Shown in pieces: positions 41,921 through 54,176 of a stretch of 64,000 nt of DNA. Within the stretch, counting starts at the first letter, position 1; every line of letters starts with the position of its first letter. The notes beneath the pieces are model-generated. The model was not told where the DNA came from. It made no database searches and saw only the letters and a list, made by a program, of their open reading frames with translations. Location of the stretch: positions 12,423,001-12,487,000 of the forward strand of contig NC_088912.1 of assembly GCF_963576675.1 (NCBI RefSeq), in the 5' to 3' direction. Source of the DNA: Euphorbia lathyris. Taxonomy: Eukaryota > Streptophyta > Magnoliopsida > Malpighiales > Euphorbiaceae. The translations under genes were made by a program, and so were the position numbers.

Positions 41921-42529
41921 AAGGGAGGACGCCCCGCGTGTCTGCCATTTTGCCCATTCCGTTGATAATTTCTCTTACGCATGGACTGATTTCAGAGATG
42001 TTGACTCAACCACGCTCCGCGTAGACCGGAGTACGCCCCGTGTGGTTAAGTTTCTGGAACGTAATATTGCCTGGTTTCTCCTTCACACTCCGCGTATACC
42101 TGGGGATGCCCCGCGTGCGTGAGCTCGTGGGACGAATATCTCTATTTCACACCTTGCACGCCCCGCGTGTTATACTATACGCTCTGCGTGGTAGTTGTTG
42201 ACTGTGTGGGAACGCGTGGGTTGACTATCGTAACTTAGAGGGAATTGCTTTACGCCCCACGTGTAGCATTCCACACCCCGTGTACCTGCTGATTAATCAA
42301 TTGTTTATTCTTTAACCCGTACCTGCAAAATACGACTTACGAGAACCGAATTAGCTTGATATTTTATTTTTCTGAATTTAATCAAAAGTAAAGGAATTTT
42401 ACTAAACACACAAAATTTATTTTTATTTTATTATTTATTTAAAACCACACTATTTTTGTAATTAAACTTAATTATTTAGCTCGAAATTAAACTGTCACGC
42501 TAAAAGATATGGACAAAACGTCCCTATCA
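41921..42529 (-). mobile_element. Athila-like LTR fragment between copies C and B
   Basis: Homologous to about 33770-34467 of the full LTR: shared TTGCCCATTCCGT, shared GAATTAGCTTGATATTTTAT near the right end and the terminal TGATAGGG on the minus strand (42529). The part holding the TATA box and the LTR 3' end is cut away at the junction with copy C. Positions 42406-42529 equal 1-124. Confidence 0.78.
41929..42283. promoter_or_regulatory. CpG dyad array 5 (half site plus four pairs)
   Basis: A lone site at 41929 has lost its partner at the junction. Pairs start at 42012/42033, 42085/42106, 42158/42179 and 42252/42273, all 21 bp, with steps of 73, 73 and 94 bp. Confidence 0.75.
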
Positions 42530-42759
42530 CATAACCCTAGTCGCGGTGCGAGAATAAAATTTTCCTATATCTAACACTAAAAATCTCAATTGAGATTTCT
42601 GAATCTCTATAGAGATAACTGAACTTTTCATAAACACTTAACAAAACTTCAAAAACATGACTAGATTTGTTTTTTTTTTGTTTTTTTAATAACAAAACTT
42701 ATTTGTACACAAAACAAGAAATAAAAATAAATTACAAAATAGCTAAAAAAAACTTAAAG

Positions 42760-43171
42760 TAAAATAAAGGCCTAAATCATACGCAGTCCCCTGAACTTGT
42801 CACTTTTAGTCATTTTGCCCCCTGAACTTACGGGACGACCTATTTGCCCTTTAACTATTTAAAAGTGGTATTAACAACCCCTATTTTCATTATAACGGAA
42901 ACAATTATGACATTTTTCATTGCAAGCACTAAGGTCATAATAAAAAGAGTTGTGCACTACTAAAATAAGCTGCAAATCAGGTTAGTATAGACAATACACA
43001 AGTTCTCTTGTAAAAATTGCATATATGGTTATGCAGTACTAAACCAAGTTTCATTTTGTTTCCGTTATAATGAAAATACGGGATTGCTAATACCACTTTT
43101 AAATAGTTGATGGGGCAAATAGGTTGTCCCGTAAGTTCAGGGGGCTGCATATGGTTTAGGCCTAAAATAAA
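42760..43171. mobile_element. MULE-type MITE, copy B
   Basis: Element 42769-43162 with target duplications 42760-42768 and 43163-43171; no difference from copy A seen. Confidence 0.88.
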
Positions 43172-43237
43172 ATAAAAATAATGAACAAAAAGAAATTAAG
43201 AAAAACGACAAATTAAAAATATAAAAGTTAAACTAAA

Positions 43238-43570
43238 TTAATCTTCATAAAATTCGTCCACAAATTCAATTGCTTCAATTTGAGCACCTTCATAATAAAT
43301 TTTGCATCCATTAACGTTAACTTTAAATCGATCACATTTGGAATTTTCTAATTCTAAAGCTCCAAAATCAAACTTATTAACCACATACGGTCCAGTACAT
43401 CTAGACTTAAACTTACATGGAAATAATCTTAATCGGGAATTAAAAACCAAAACTTTATCCCCAACATTAAAGCTTTTAACCTTAATTTTGGCATCATGCC
43501 ATTTTTTCACTTTTTCCTTATATACTCTTGCATTTTCCTTATATGCCCTTGCATTTTCCTTATATGCCAA
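43238..43570 (-). pseudogene. Gypsy integrase C-terminal fragment, copy B
   Basis: Identical translation to 833-1165. Confidence 0.75.
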
Positions 43571-43614
43571 TCGATTGGATGAGTCATTTCAAAACGTGTT
43601 AATGGACCTTTGAT

Positions 43615-44400
43615 ATTCCTAAGCTTTCTTTTAACTATAGTCCTCCAGTATAAATTTAGAGCAGATTACTAAACGTCCTCAACACTAACAAAATTTCTCT
43701 CTGTTCTAATACAATATAATCTCTGTTTCAAGCGAAGAACATCCTCATCCCAGAGCAATCTAGGTAATCATTCCTTATCCATATGTTTTTTAATTTATGT
43801 TTTTACTCTTTGCAATATATTTACTACTGAATCCTCATACAATGTTATGTTTCAACCCCCAAAATAGATCTCTAGCCATGCCTGCTGTTAGGGTTCTGCT
43901 AGATAGATTTTTAACTCAAACACTAGAAACACTTCAGTTACCAAATTTTGTTTCCGGTACAGAAACCAAATTTCATAACGGTTGTCTCTTTCATGTACAA
44001 GATAGTAGACACTGAGCTTGCCTGCTATCATACTGTCGTAAGCGATCCATCAGCATCCAACTAAAGCCCTTTGGGATGCTTGTAAGAAAGCAATGGACTT
44101 TCTTAAGGCAGAGTACAATTGATCTATGAAGACTACAACCACATTGAACTAGAGAGGGTTGATAACATTAATGATGCAGTGTTTGCAATGCAAATTGAAG
44201 ACATGATAGATTTGGAAGCAAATAAATTTTTTCTAAGTTTGTAATTAGGAAAAACAAAGTTTTCCTTAGTCTGGTCGACCAAATCCACAGTGCTTCAAAG
44301 GATTTAATTGAATAGATATGTACTAGGTCGTTTCCCCTTTTCCTTGTTTTTCTGTTTAGTAATAGGTTGTTTGGTGTATGTGTTTACCATATTTACGATT
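43615..44400 (+). pseudogene. Decayed gene-like sequence (left part), copy B
   Basis: Counterpart of 1210-1995. Confidence 0.35.
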
Positions 44401-47400
44401 AATATTGATAACTAGTGGAGAATTTCCGATTGTCTTCCGTCCCTGTGGGGGCGTCGTTGGGTTCGACGGGGGGAAGCTCCGATGCCAAAGTCAGTAAGGA
44501 AGAACAAGAGAGCAAACTGAATTGACAAAGGGTAAGTAAAAGTGTACCTTGATAGCCTGATGTATAGGCTATATATATAGTCATGAAGTTGTAACTTGCA
44601 GTAACTAGAAGGTCTCCATTAATGCTCCATTAATGGCGGTTACTGGTTACCTTTAAGCTGGCGGTTACTGGTTACTTTTAACCTGGCGGTTAGCTAATTG
44701 ATAGCTCATTAATGGTCTTTATGGCCGAGTCGGCGGTTAGCCGTTACTGTGATGAATCAGGTGAAAGAGGAGATTCGCCTCATAGGTTCGCCAGCGGATC
44801 TTACTGAGCTGAACCGTGGAGATCCGTCATCCGGTTCTTCTTGCGGCGTTCTCAAGGTGAATATCCCTTTTGGTCCTTGGGATAATATTCTGTCAGTAAG
44901 ATGAATATCCCTTTTCGTATTCTTTGATCCGTCAAGGCGTATGTACGCTCTCCTTGAGAGCTATGGCGGGTCTCCGCTACTCGCTCTCATCGGGCGTATC
45001 TCGTTATGGCGTATCTCGCCATGGTCCACGTGGCGTGGCATAATGCTAGAGACTCCTTCCTTTTCCTCATTATTTGCATATTCTCCCCTGCATTAATTAT
45101 CATTAATTCCACATTAATCATGTATAAATATCTCTTTTAGAAGGAATAATGGTTTGCCATTATTTCTATTAATTTTCCCTTATTCCTTATTCAAGAATAA
45201 TTTGGGTTGTTATCAGAAGCCCCCCCTAAAGTTATAAAAAGCTCTTTAGGGCTGTCTAAATGGTGTTTTATTTTTCTATCTTGGAGGAAAGTGGACCCGC
45301 CCTAGATGGGGGATCATATATGGAAATGATGTGCCTTTTGGGGCTTCCTTATGCGGGATCTTATGAACAAGATCCGCCCTATGTGGGATCATATATGGAT
45401 ATGATACGCTTTTAAGGGATTTTGCTTCTTCGTGGATAGGTGGCCAACCGTATCCATTGTTAGCCTCTAGGGGCTTCTTGAGAGTTATATTTCCTTTAGA
45501 AAGGAATAACCTGCCCTTTATGGGACCATTTGTTCCTACCCCATAGGATTATGATTCGCCTTTAGGGACTTATTTTCTTCAGTTCTGCCATATTGAGGAG
45601 AATGACCTGCCCTTAGGGATCAGTAAGAATGATCAGCCATTTAGGGACTTTTGTGCATTTTGTGGAGGCGAGACTTTGTTGTTTGGATAAAGATGAGGCT
45701 TCATTGTTTGGATGAAGACGAGGCTTCATTGATTGGATGAAGACGAGGGTTCATTGATTGGATGAAGACGAGGCTTCATTGTTTGGAGATGAAGACGAGG
45801 CTTAATTACTTGAAGATGAAGACGAGGCTTCATTATTTGGAGATGAAGACGAGGCTTCATTATTTGGAGATGAAGACGAGGCTCCATTATTTGGAGATGA
45901 AGACGAGGCTTCATTACTTGGAGATGAAGACGAGGCTTCATTAGTTGGATGTACCCTTTGCTTTCCAGAACTATTTTTACTAATGCATTATATCTTTTAG
46001 CAAGTAATTTTCTAGAATCTGGTTTAGGATTTCTCCGATTGTTTAGGGTAGGTGGCCAGCCGTACCGCAATGTGTGAACCTTTGTGAAGGTTTAGAAGCT
46101 GTTCTATTCCTTCTAGAGGAAGTAAAGCTGCCTAGGGGATCAACTTGCTACCTATCTTTGAGGTGAAGCGATCCGCCCGTAGGACTTGTGAACCCTTCTT
46201 TGGGAAGGGAGTGAGAGAGTGTAAAGTCCTTGCGTCCAAGGAATGTTTTAACTCTTTCTCGAATGGTGATCATCTAAAGATGGATCCGCCCATGAGAATG
46301 TTCTCCTATCTTTGAGGAGAAAGTTGAGGGTGTAATGATCTCATGTTTGAGACGATTTTAACCCACTTTTGATGGTGGTCAATCCTTTTCCTGTCTTTGA
46401 GGAGAGAGTTGAGCTCATTTGAAAGCTCCTGAGGGTCTGTGCTTCTTATCTTTGTGGAAAGGGGATCCGCCCGAAATGGGATCAATTGTCCTATCTTTGA
46501 GGTAATTGATCCGCCTGTGGAACTTTTCATTCGCCAGGCACTGGGCGTATATCAGCACTAAAAGCTAGGCAAATGAATATAAGAAGTATGGCGAGAAAGA
46601 ATAAATTATAAAATGTAAGATACTATAACAGTTAATGCACATATAAGAATATGTAAAAATACTGATTTTTAGGCCCATGGTTCCGCCTTTTCCGAGCAAC
46701 TAGAACCGCATCCTCAATGATGTTTAACTTATGAGTAATCACATCTGGGCTTACTCCTGTGGGGATCTCATTCTCCTATGTAAATATGTTTTCAGATTCA
46801 ATGAGAACTTTTTTAACATCCTCTTTGATCTCAAGTTTTAATCTTTTGGCGATCCGCACCCACTTTCCATCAGCAATAAGGAGCGTTTCTGTGTCGCCCA
46901 AAGCTGTAGTGACAAGTTAATATTTCTCACCTTCGTCCTCTTTGGATTGTGGGCGGATTGATAGTGAGATCGAGTATAAGTCTCTTTAGCCACCTTTTGG
47001 TTCCCGCTAATCATTACTCCTCCTTTGCTGGTGGGAATGTACATTGTTAGACGACGGATGGAAATTAGGGCTGCAACCTCTGGCCCTTGGTCTGGATAGT
47101 GTGACCCGTCACTCCACTGATGTCAACAATGGTTGTTTCTATTTGGATCGGATCAACCTTTAGTTTGGCGAATGCACCTTTGGTGATGACATTGCGAGAA
47201 CTGCCCGTGTCTTTACTCGCTTTATTTGATCTCCCATCCTTGAATCTCCATTGTTACTACCAATGTATCTGCATGTGGAGAGATTACTGGACCTGTTTCT
47301 GCAAAAGGAGAAATGGAGGGATGTTTTATCCAGAGCGGATATTTTTGCCTTTTCCACGGGTGGCTGATACACTAGTCCATCTGCTATGACATTAATGACA

Positions 47401-50400
47401 CTTTTGAATTTGTTTTTGGGATCTGTCTTGTGCTTGTCATCTTGTTATTTGTTATTCTGGACAAAGCTATCTAGTTTGCCAGCTCCCAGCAAGCTTTAGT
47501 GTGGTGGCCAACCTGTAGTACGCTTTGGCGTTTCTTCCAACGGTTACAAGCTCCCCTCCTTTGGGTTCAGGATATGTAATGTCCCGTTTATATTGACTCT
47601 TCTCCTTTATATTGTGGAAAGTTGGAAGCTTTAAACATTCTGTCCACCTCGTACCTCAAGATCCGTGCTGTGAATGGCGAATTCATGTTAACTTGATGGC
47701 GTACCTTTCTGCATTGTTCTCTTGTCTATATAGAGCGACATTCACTCGCCTTTCAATCTCATCATTCATGTGTTCAATGTTGAATCATGATGGTGAAGCC
47801 GGTTCTTGATCTTGATCTCGATCATGTTGAGGTTATGCTTGGAGATATGGTTTAACGCGGATGGATGTTGTCACAACCGTGGGAGCCATTTTATCTAACT
47901 TCTGATATCTTGTCTCCGCATCCTTCAACATTTTGCTAACATAATAGATGGAGAACTGCTGACCTTCTTCTTCTTAAATAACCATGGTGCACATATCTTT
48001 ATCCATGACAGATTGATACAAATGCAGGTCTCCCCTTCAGATTGGTCTGCTCATCAAGGGTGGTTCTGTTAGGAATTGTTTTATACCTTGATATGCTTGT
48101 TGACAATCTTTCTAGTATGATGATCCGCCCGTTCAACCTCTGAATCTTTCTCACCCATTGTGGGGTTTTCATTTAGGCGCTCTTTTCACCTTTTTCCTCG
48201 CATGGCTTTTATTTAGGCGCTCTTTTCACCTTTTTCCTCGCAAGGTTTTTATTTAGGCGCTCTTTTCACCTTTTTCCTCGCAAGGTTTTTATTTTATCTG
48301 GATTTGCTCTAACTCCTTTTTGGCCAATGACATAGTCAAGGAATTTTTCTGAAGTGACTCTGCATATACACTTCTTTGGATTGAGCTTTGTTTTTCATAT
48401 CAGTGTTTGCACTGGTTGTAATATTGGCAACTCCCCTGTACCTGTGGGTTAGCACTGAAAGAACTCTAGAAGTGGGGCATACTATGTCCATTATTAAAAG
48501 ATTGTGGTAAGTCATAAAAGCTATATTCACTTACCTTGGGGATCAATGGCTTGATCCATGGAACATACTTCATAGCAAAAGAATGTTTGCATTTGCCTTG
48601 TTGGCAAATATCATGTATGATGCAATTCTCTTTATGGAATTTTTAGTTCATCTTGGAATCAACTTAATAATTCCTTCACGTTGAATTCTTAATAAATAAC
48701 CATAATGAGAATTGTTTAAGAATAATGTCCTTTTGTATTTCAATGCGCATTAATATCCAAGATAGCATATTTATTTTAAACGTCATAAAAGTTATGACAT
48801 TCTATATTGGGTAAGATATCTTACATAGTTGCTATTTACTTGCAATTAATATTGTGCATCCATACATTAATGGCATTCAGAGATCATTAAAGCCTCATTT
48901 GAATGAGGTGTAATTAAAGAAAGGTAAGTGATGATTTAATAATATAGTTATATATAAAATTACTCTTATATTATTTCATTTGTACGAATAAAATAAAAGA
49001 GAAAGGGTAATTTTGGAAGAAAAATACATGTACCATGATTCTCCTCCAATTTGGAGTGTAAGGAAAATTACTCAAAATCCACTCTCACCTACCTTCACAT
49101 ACAATCCTCCAATTTTTAAGGAATTCTCATGTATATCTTAAGAATTTCGCATAAATTAATGTTCTGATCCGAAACCGACACTTGCACTATTTTACAGTTA
49201 GCTCAGGACATGAAAGTTTTGTTTATCCAATTTGGTAATTCATCAGCCCATAATGGCCTTAATAGTTAGGGACAATTACAGGATAATTACAAATAGAGTC
49301 AATATTTTCAAGTCTCTTGTGTTGGTAACAGAAATTCTAACAATGTCAAATAAACAGTTTTTATATGAATAGACACATCCTTGTAAAAAAGGGAATGAAA
49401 TAACTGTTTGACAAAACAATATTCAAAAATATGAATTTTTGATATTAAAAGTACTATATAGGAGAAAAGCCATATACAGATGGTGAATTGTACAAGGAAA
49501 AACCAAATATGATTTTTTTGTAATTTCTTCTAATAGTTATATGCATGTTCATCCAAAAGACCGATCAGATCTAAATCAATTGTAATTACATGAGCCCTTT
49601 TTATGATATTTTAATATCAAATGACAAAATCACATTGAATGGATGATTTTTTTCTTTTGTAAATCCCAAGATTACGGGTCTTATACATGCGTTTGTACTA
49701 ATTCAATGATAATATCATATTACACTTGTCATGCATAAAAATATGAGGGCATAGTAAGCATGCAAGATTTAATGAAAGATTTGTGTCTATGACTTCATCT
49801 TTCACAGTTTATTAGATTTATCATAATAACATGTAATGATATTCATAACACTTTATAAGAGTGAGGGATCTCAATTTTCTTTAATTAAAAATGGAATAAG
49901 AAAGGGGATGAAACTTATCCTTTTCATCATAAAATTCCAGATTCAATGTAGAAAACTCTTTCCCACCAATATATGGAGAACTGTATATTTGGATAGATTT
50001 GTTGTACTGATTGAGCCAAAGTTTGAGATTGTGATTTCTATTCTGTTGACTCTATTGTTTTGTTCTTTGTGAAACTCTATACAATCAAGATTTTGTGATC
50101 TTCTGTTTGTTAGAGATCCACCTTCACCGCACCAATTGATAACTAGTGGAGAATTTCCGATTGTCTTCCGTCCCTGTGGGGGCATCGTTGGGTTCGACGG
50201 GGGGAAGCTCCGATGCCAAAGTCAGTAAGGAAGAACAAGAGAGCAAACTGAATTGACAAAGGGTAAGTAAAAGTGTACCTTGATAGCCTGATGTATAGGC
50301 TATATATATAGTCATGAAGTTGTAACTTGCAGTAACTAGAAGGTCTCCATTAATGCTCCATTAATGGCGGTTACTGGTTACCTTTAAGCTGGCGGTTACT

Positions 50401-50936
50401 GGTTACCTTTAACCTGGCGGTTAGCTAATTGATAGCTCATTAATGGTCTTTATGGCCGAGTCGGCGGTTAGCCGTTACTGTGATGAATCAGGTGAAAGAG
50501 GAGATTCGCCTCATAGGTTCGCCAGCGGATCTTACTGAGCTGAACCGTGGAGATCCGTCATCCGGTTCTTCTTGCGGCGTTCTCAAGGTGAATATCCCTT
50601 TTGGTCCTTGGGATAATATTCTGTCAGTAAGATGAATATCCCTTTTCGTATTCTTTGATCCGTCAAGGCGTATGTACGCTCTCCTTGAGAGCTATGGCGG
50701 GTCTCCGCTACTCGCTCTCATCGGGCGTATCTCGCCATGGTCCACGTGGCGTGGCATAATGCTAGAGACTCCTTCCTTTTCCTCATTATTTGCATATTCT
50801 CCCCTGCATTAATTATCATTAATTCCACATTAATCATGTATAAATATCTCTTTTAGAAGGAATAATGGTTTGCCATTATTTCTATTAATTTTCCCTTATT
50901 CCTTATTCAAGAATAATTTAGGTTGTTATCAAATAT
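44401..50936 (-). mobile_element. Tat-like LTR retrotransposon, copy B
   Basis: Element 44406-50931, LTRs 44406-45215 and 50137-50931, target duplication AATAT at 44401-44405 and 50932-50936. The 5' LTR is 795 bp because 15 bp are lost between two GCGTATCTCG repeats near 50728. All three inter-LTR differences of copy A are present here too. Relics: RT/RNase H 47865-48390, gag tail 47465-47705, protease 47095-47435, RT N-terminus 46665-47045, 40-bp repeats 48166-48290, minisatellite 45666-45949. One substitution (49857) lies in the leader. Confidence 0.92.
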
Positions 50937-51340
50937 AAATCATCTTCTTTTCTTGTTCTCTTTATGTTTACTTTATGCCTTATATTTTTGGTTTATTTTA
51001 TAACCGTTTTTTTAGATCAATATCGTTGTTACATTTAGTAAATCGGATATATTGAAGGAGGCAGTTCAACTGTCTTTGAGAGAGCCAGTAAACGATCTGG
51101 CTATCGTGAATATTGAGGATTTTGATTTTCCATAGAAGCACATATGTGGAACAACCCTCCTCTTCGATGTAGCAATAAAGAAGGCTGCAATAGAATGTAT
51201 GAAATTTCTCCATATTCGTAAGGGATTTGAGATTATGGACTACAATTATGTTGAATATGAGCATAAGAAGAGTAACTTAACTCATTTGATAATCAAGTAC
51301 GGACGGAAAGGCAGTATGCAATGCAAAGAAAACTGAAATC
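50937..51340 (+). pseudogene. Decayed gene-like sequence (right part), copy B
   Basis: Counterpart of 8547-8950. Confidence 0.35.
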
Positions 51341-53311
51341 AGAGTATGTTTTTGTAGGGCTTTTACCGAACTTGATCGCATTAGGGAAATATTGTATGAG
51401 TAGAAGTAGAGTTAAGCAAATTCTCATGTTAGTTTTTAACTTTTTACTTCATTCTCCGGTTTGTGTTTGAACAATATTTCAATTAGTTTATGGCAAATTA
51501 GTTTATAATTTTCACTTTGTTCATGTTAGTCTTGGTAACATACGAATTCTCGCTTACTCTTGCCCAAGATGCATATCCTTCACAGTTTCACATTCACATT
51601 TCACTCTGGCTTACACTTGCCCAAGATGCATATCACTTCTCAACCAGATTCTATTACAACAAATTTTAATTGTCAAGATTAGTTAGATATAGAAGGGCAA
51701 CATCCATGTACATGATTTCTTAATGAATTTGAATGAATCGTATTGTTTTTCATAAGATTTCAGCTTAAGTTCATAAGTATGGCTGAAATTTGTACTTAGT
51801 TTAGTAATTATATAACGGCTTCACTAATTGTTTAGTCTATTGTTTTTATCGTAATGGAATTTCAATTACATCATGCAATTTTTCTTTACAATTTTTATTG
51901 AACCATAAAACATAAATGAGAAAAACATGAAAAATATGTAGAATGAGGAAAATGTGAAAACCGAACATGAAAAAACGAAAAATTGAAATAATTGAAAAAT
52001 ATGAAAAACGAGAAAAATAGGAAAAATCGATAAAAAAAATGAGACATAACGCAAAAGATGAGGAAAACGTGAAAATGCCGAAACAAAATATTCAGAATAC
52101 GTGAAAACTAAACCACCAAAAACACGAAAAATGCGAAAAATATAAAAACGGGGAAACATGAAAAATGAACAAAAATATTGTAGTAATTATCATGCCGTCT
52201 GACGATGTTCCCATGCATATGAAAAATTTAGAATAGTTGAAGTTCCGATTACATTACAACGGATATATTGTAATAATAATTATTTTTGACAATTTTTTTT
52301 TAAAAATCTTATGATTCTGGATTTGAATATTAGGATTCGAATTTACCGGCGAATCTAAATTATAATAGAATCTTATGATTTCATTCCATCTTAGGAAGTT
52401 GAGAACAAGGCAGAAAATCATAGTTCAGACATTTAAACATTGTGAATTAGTTCTGTTAGGATTCCATTTCCATTGGATTTGAATTTTAAGTACTTGGTAA
52501 TATGATTTCTTTGCTCACATTAAAATTGCATTTCTAAATACTATTTTAAGTTCAACATGGTAAATCTTGAATTTTTTTATAATATTATAATTTTTAACTG
52601 AATCTTAGGATTCTATTTGATTGATGAGTCACGATTCACAAAATGAAGATTTCCATTCACGAGTCTAATCTCGACTTCACAGCCACGAATTAGAACTTTG
52701 ATTGCATTACAACATTTATTACATTATATTGCATTACATCGTACCAAAAACCCGGAGGTGTCAACCTAGCTGGGATGTCCGGCGGTTTGATGAACTCGTC
52801 CAGACCCTTTAATATAATTCTATGGATGAATGATTTTGTGGTAAATGATGCAACAAACTCTCTTCTGCAAATTCTATTGATTGATTATAAGAATTCAAAG
52901 TGTTGTTTGCTATATCATTCTTCCGGTTTATCCATGTATGAGCATTTACTTCACCGTAGACTGGTCTGGATTGAAAATTATCCCTAAACCATATTTATTA
53001 TCAAATAAATTGCCACTATCATTCTTCCTTCTTATTTCTTTATTTCGGTATTTCCTTTGCTAATCGGAAAAAATTTCGTGATGGTCGGAAAATTCATAGC
53101 GGTGGCCGAAAACTGGAACCGTGTGCCAGAAAGTCTAAGAATTGATTAAGGAGAGAGAAATATGATCTGTATTTATTGTGGGGTTATTTTATTTTGGTTC
53201 CATACGATGGATTGAAACCATTGAGGACTTTCCCATATATATGTATAATAGATGACATATTTAGAATTAAGTTTGATAATCTGATTTAGTTGTAATTTTA
53301 TAATTAGTTAC
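51341..53311. other. Intergenic and A-rich DNA, copy B
   Basis: Counterpart of 8951-10921, including the A-rich repeat (51880-52180) and the LINE tail relic (52761-52773). Confidence 0.5.
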
Positions 53312-54176
53312 CATTTTTCGGAAAAAATACAAAAATAAACCTTGTGGTTTGAGCCAATTTCAAACATAAACTATATGGTTTAAAAATTCACAAACAGATA
53401 CCTTGCGGTTGATTCTGTTATGCCATCTCCAACCATATAGAGTTACTACATCAACACTTCTATAATCGTATACTCGATTAGAACTCTAAAATGAATATTT
53501 TTGTTGATAATGAGGTGTAGGAAAAAGTAACTGGTAAAAGAGAGGTTGAGGAGTGAGAAATGAGGTGTAGTATAGTGATTGAGTAGGAATATTACTAAAA
53601 ATTAAATTATAAAACAAATGAATATAAAAATAAAAAGATCCCTTTGACTTAAAACCGTTTGTTAGTTTAGACTATCTTTGCTAACGGAATCAACCTCAAT
53701 GTACCAATTTGTCAACTTTAAAGCACGTAGTTATTTTTGAAAATTACTCAAACCATATTGTTTATTTTTATACTTTTTTCCATTTTTTTTTGGGATAAAG
53801 TGCAAAAATACCCCTAACTTTTACAGCCAGGAGCAATTTTACCTCTACTGTCTAAAATAATGCAATTTTACCCCTAACGTTGTCAAATTGAGTCAATTTC
53901 AGACATTATTATAAAACACAGATATTTTGTTCCTTATTCTGGACTAATTGCATACCCGTGATTTAATAATAGAATCAGAGATTAATATTTCGGTGAATGA
54001 TTTTGATTTTTTTTACCCAACTCTTACAAAAAGCATTATATTTTTCTTAAAAAATTCTCGTCTAATCATATGTTTATGATGTGTTCCTAATGAGTGATAA
54101 AATGACTCACATATGAAATGTAGATGACAAGAGCTGCCAACATTAGGGATAAAATTGCACCATTTTAGACTGTTAG
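53312..54176. mobile_element. Two TIR elements, copy B
   Basis: 53321-53780 and 53792-54176, counterparts of 10931-11390 and 11402-11786. Confidence 0.7.
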
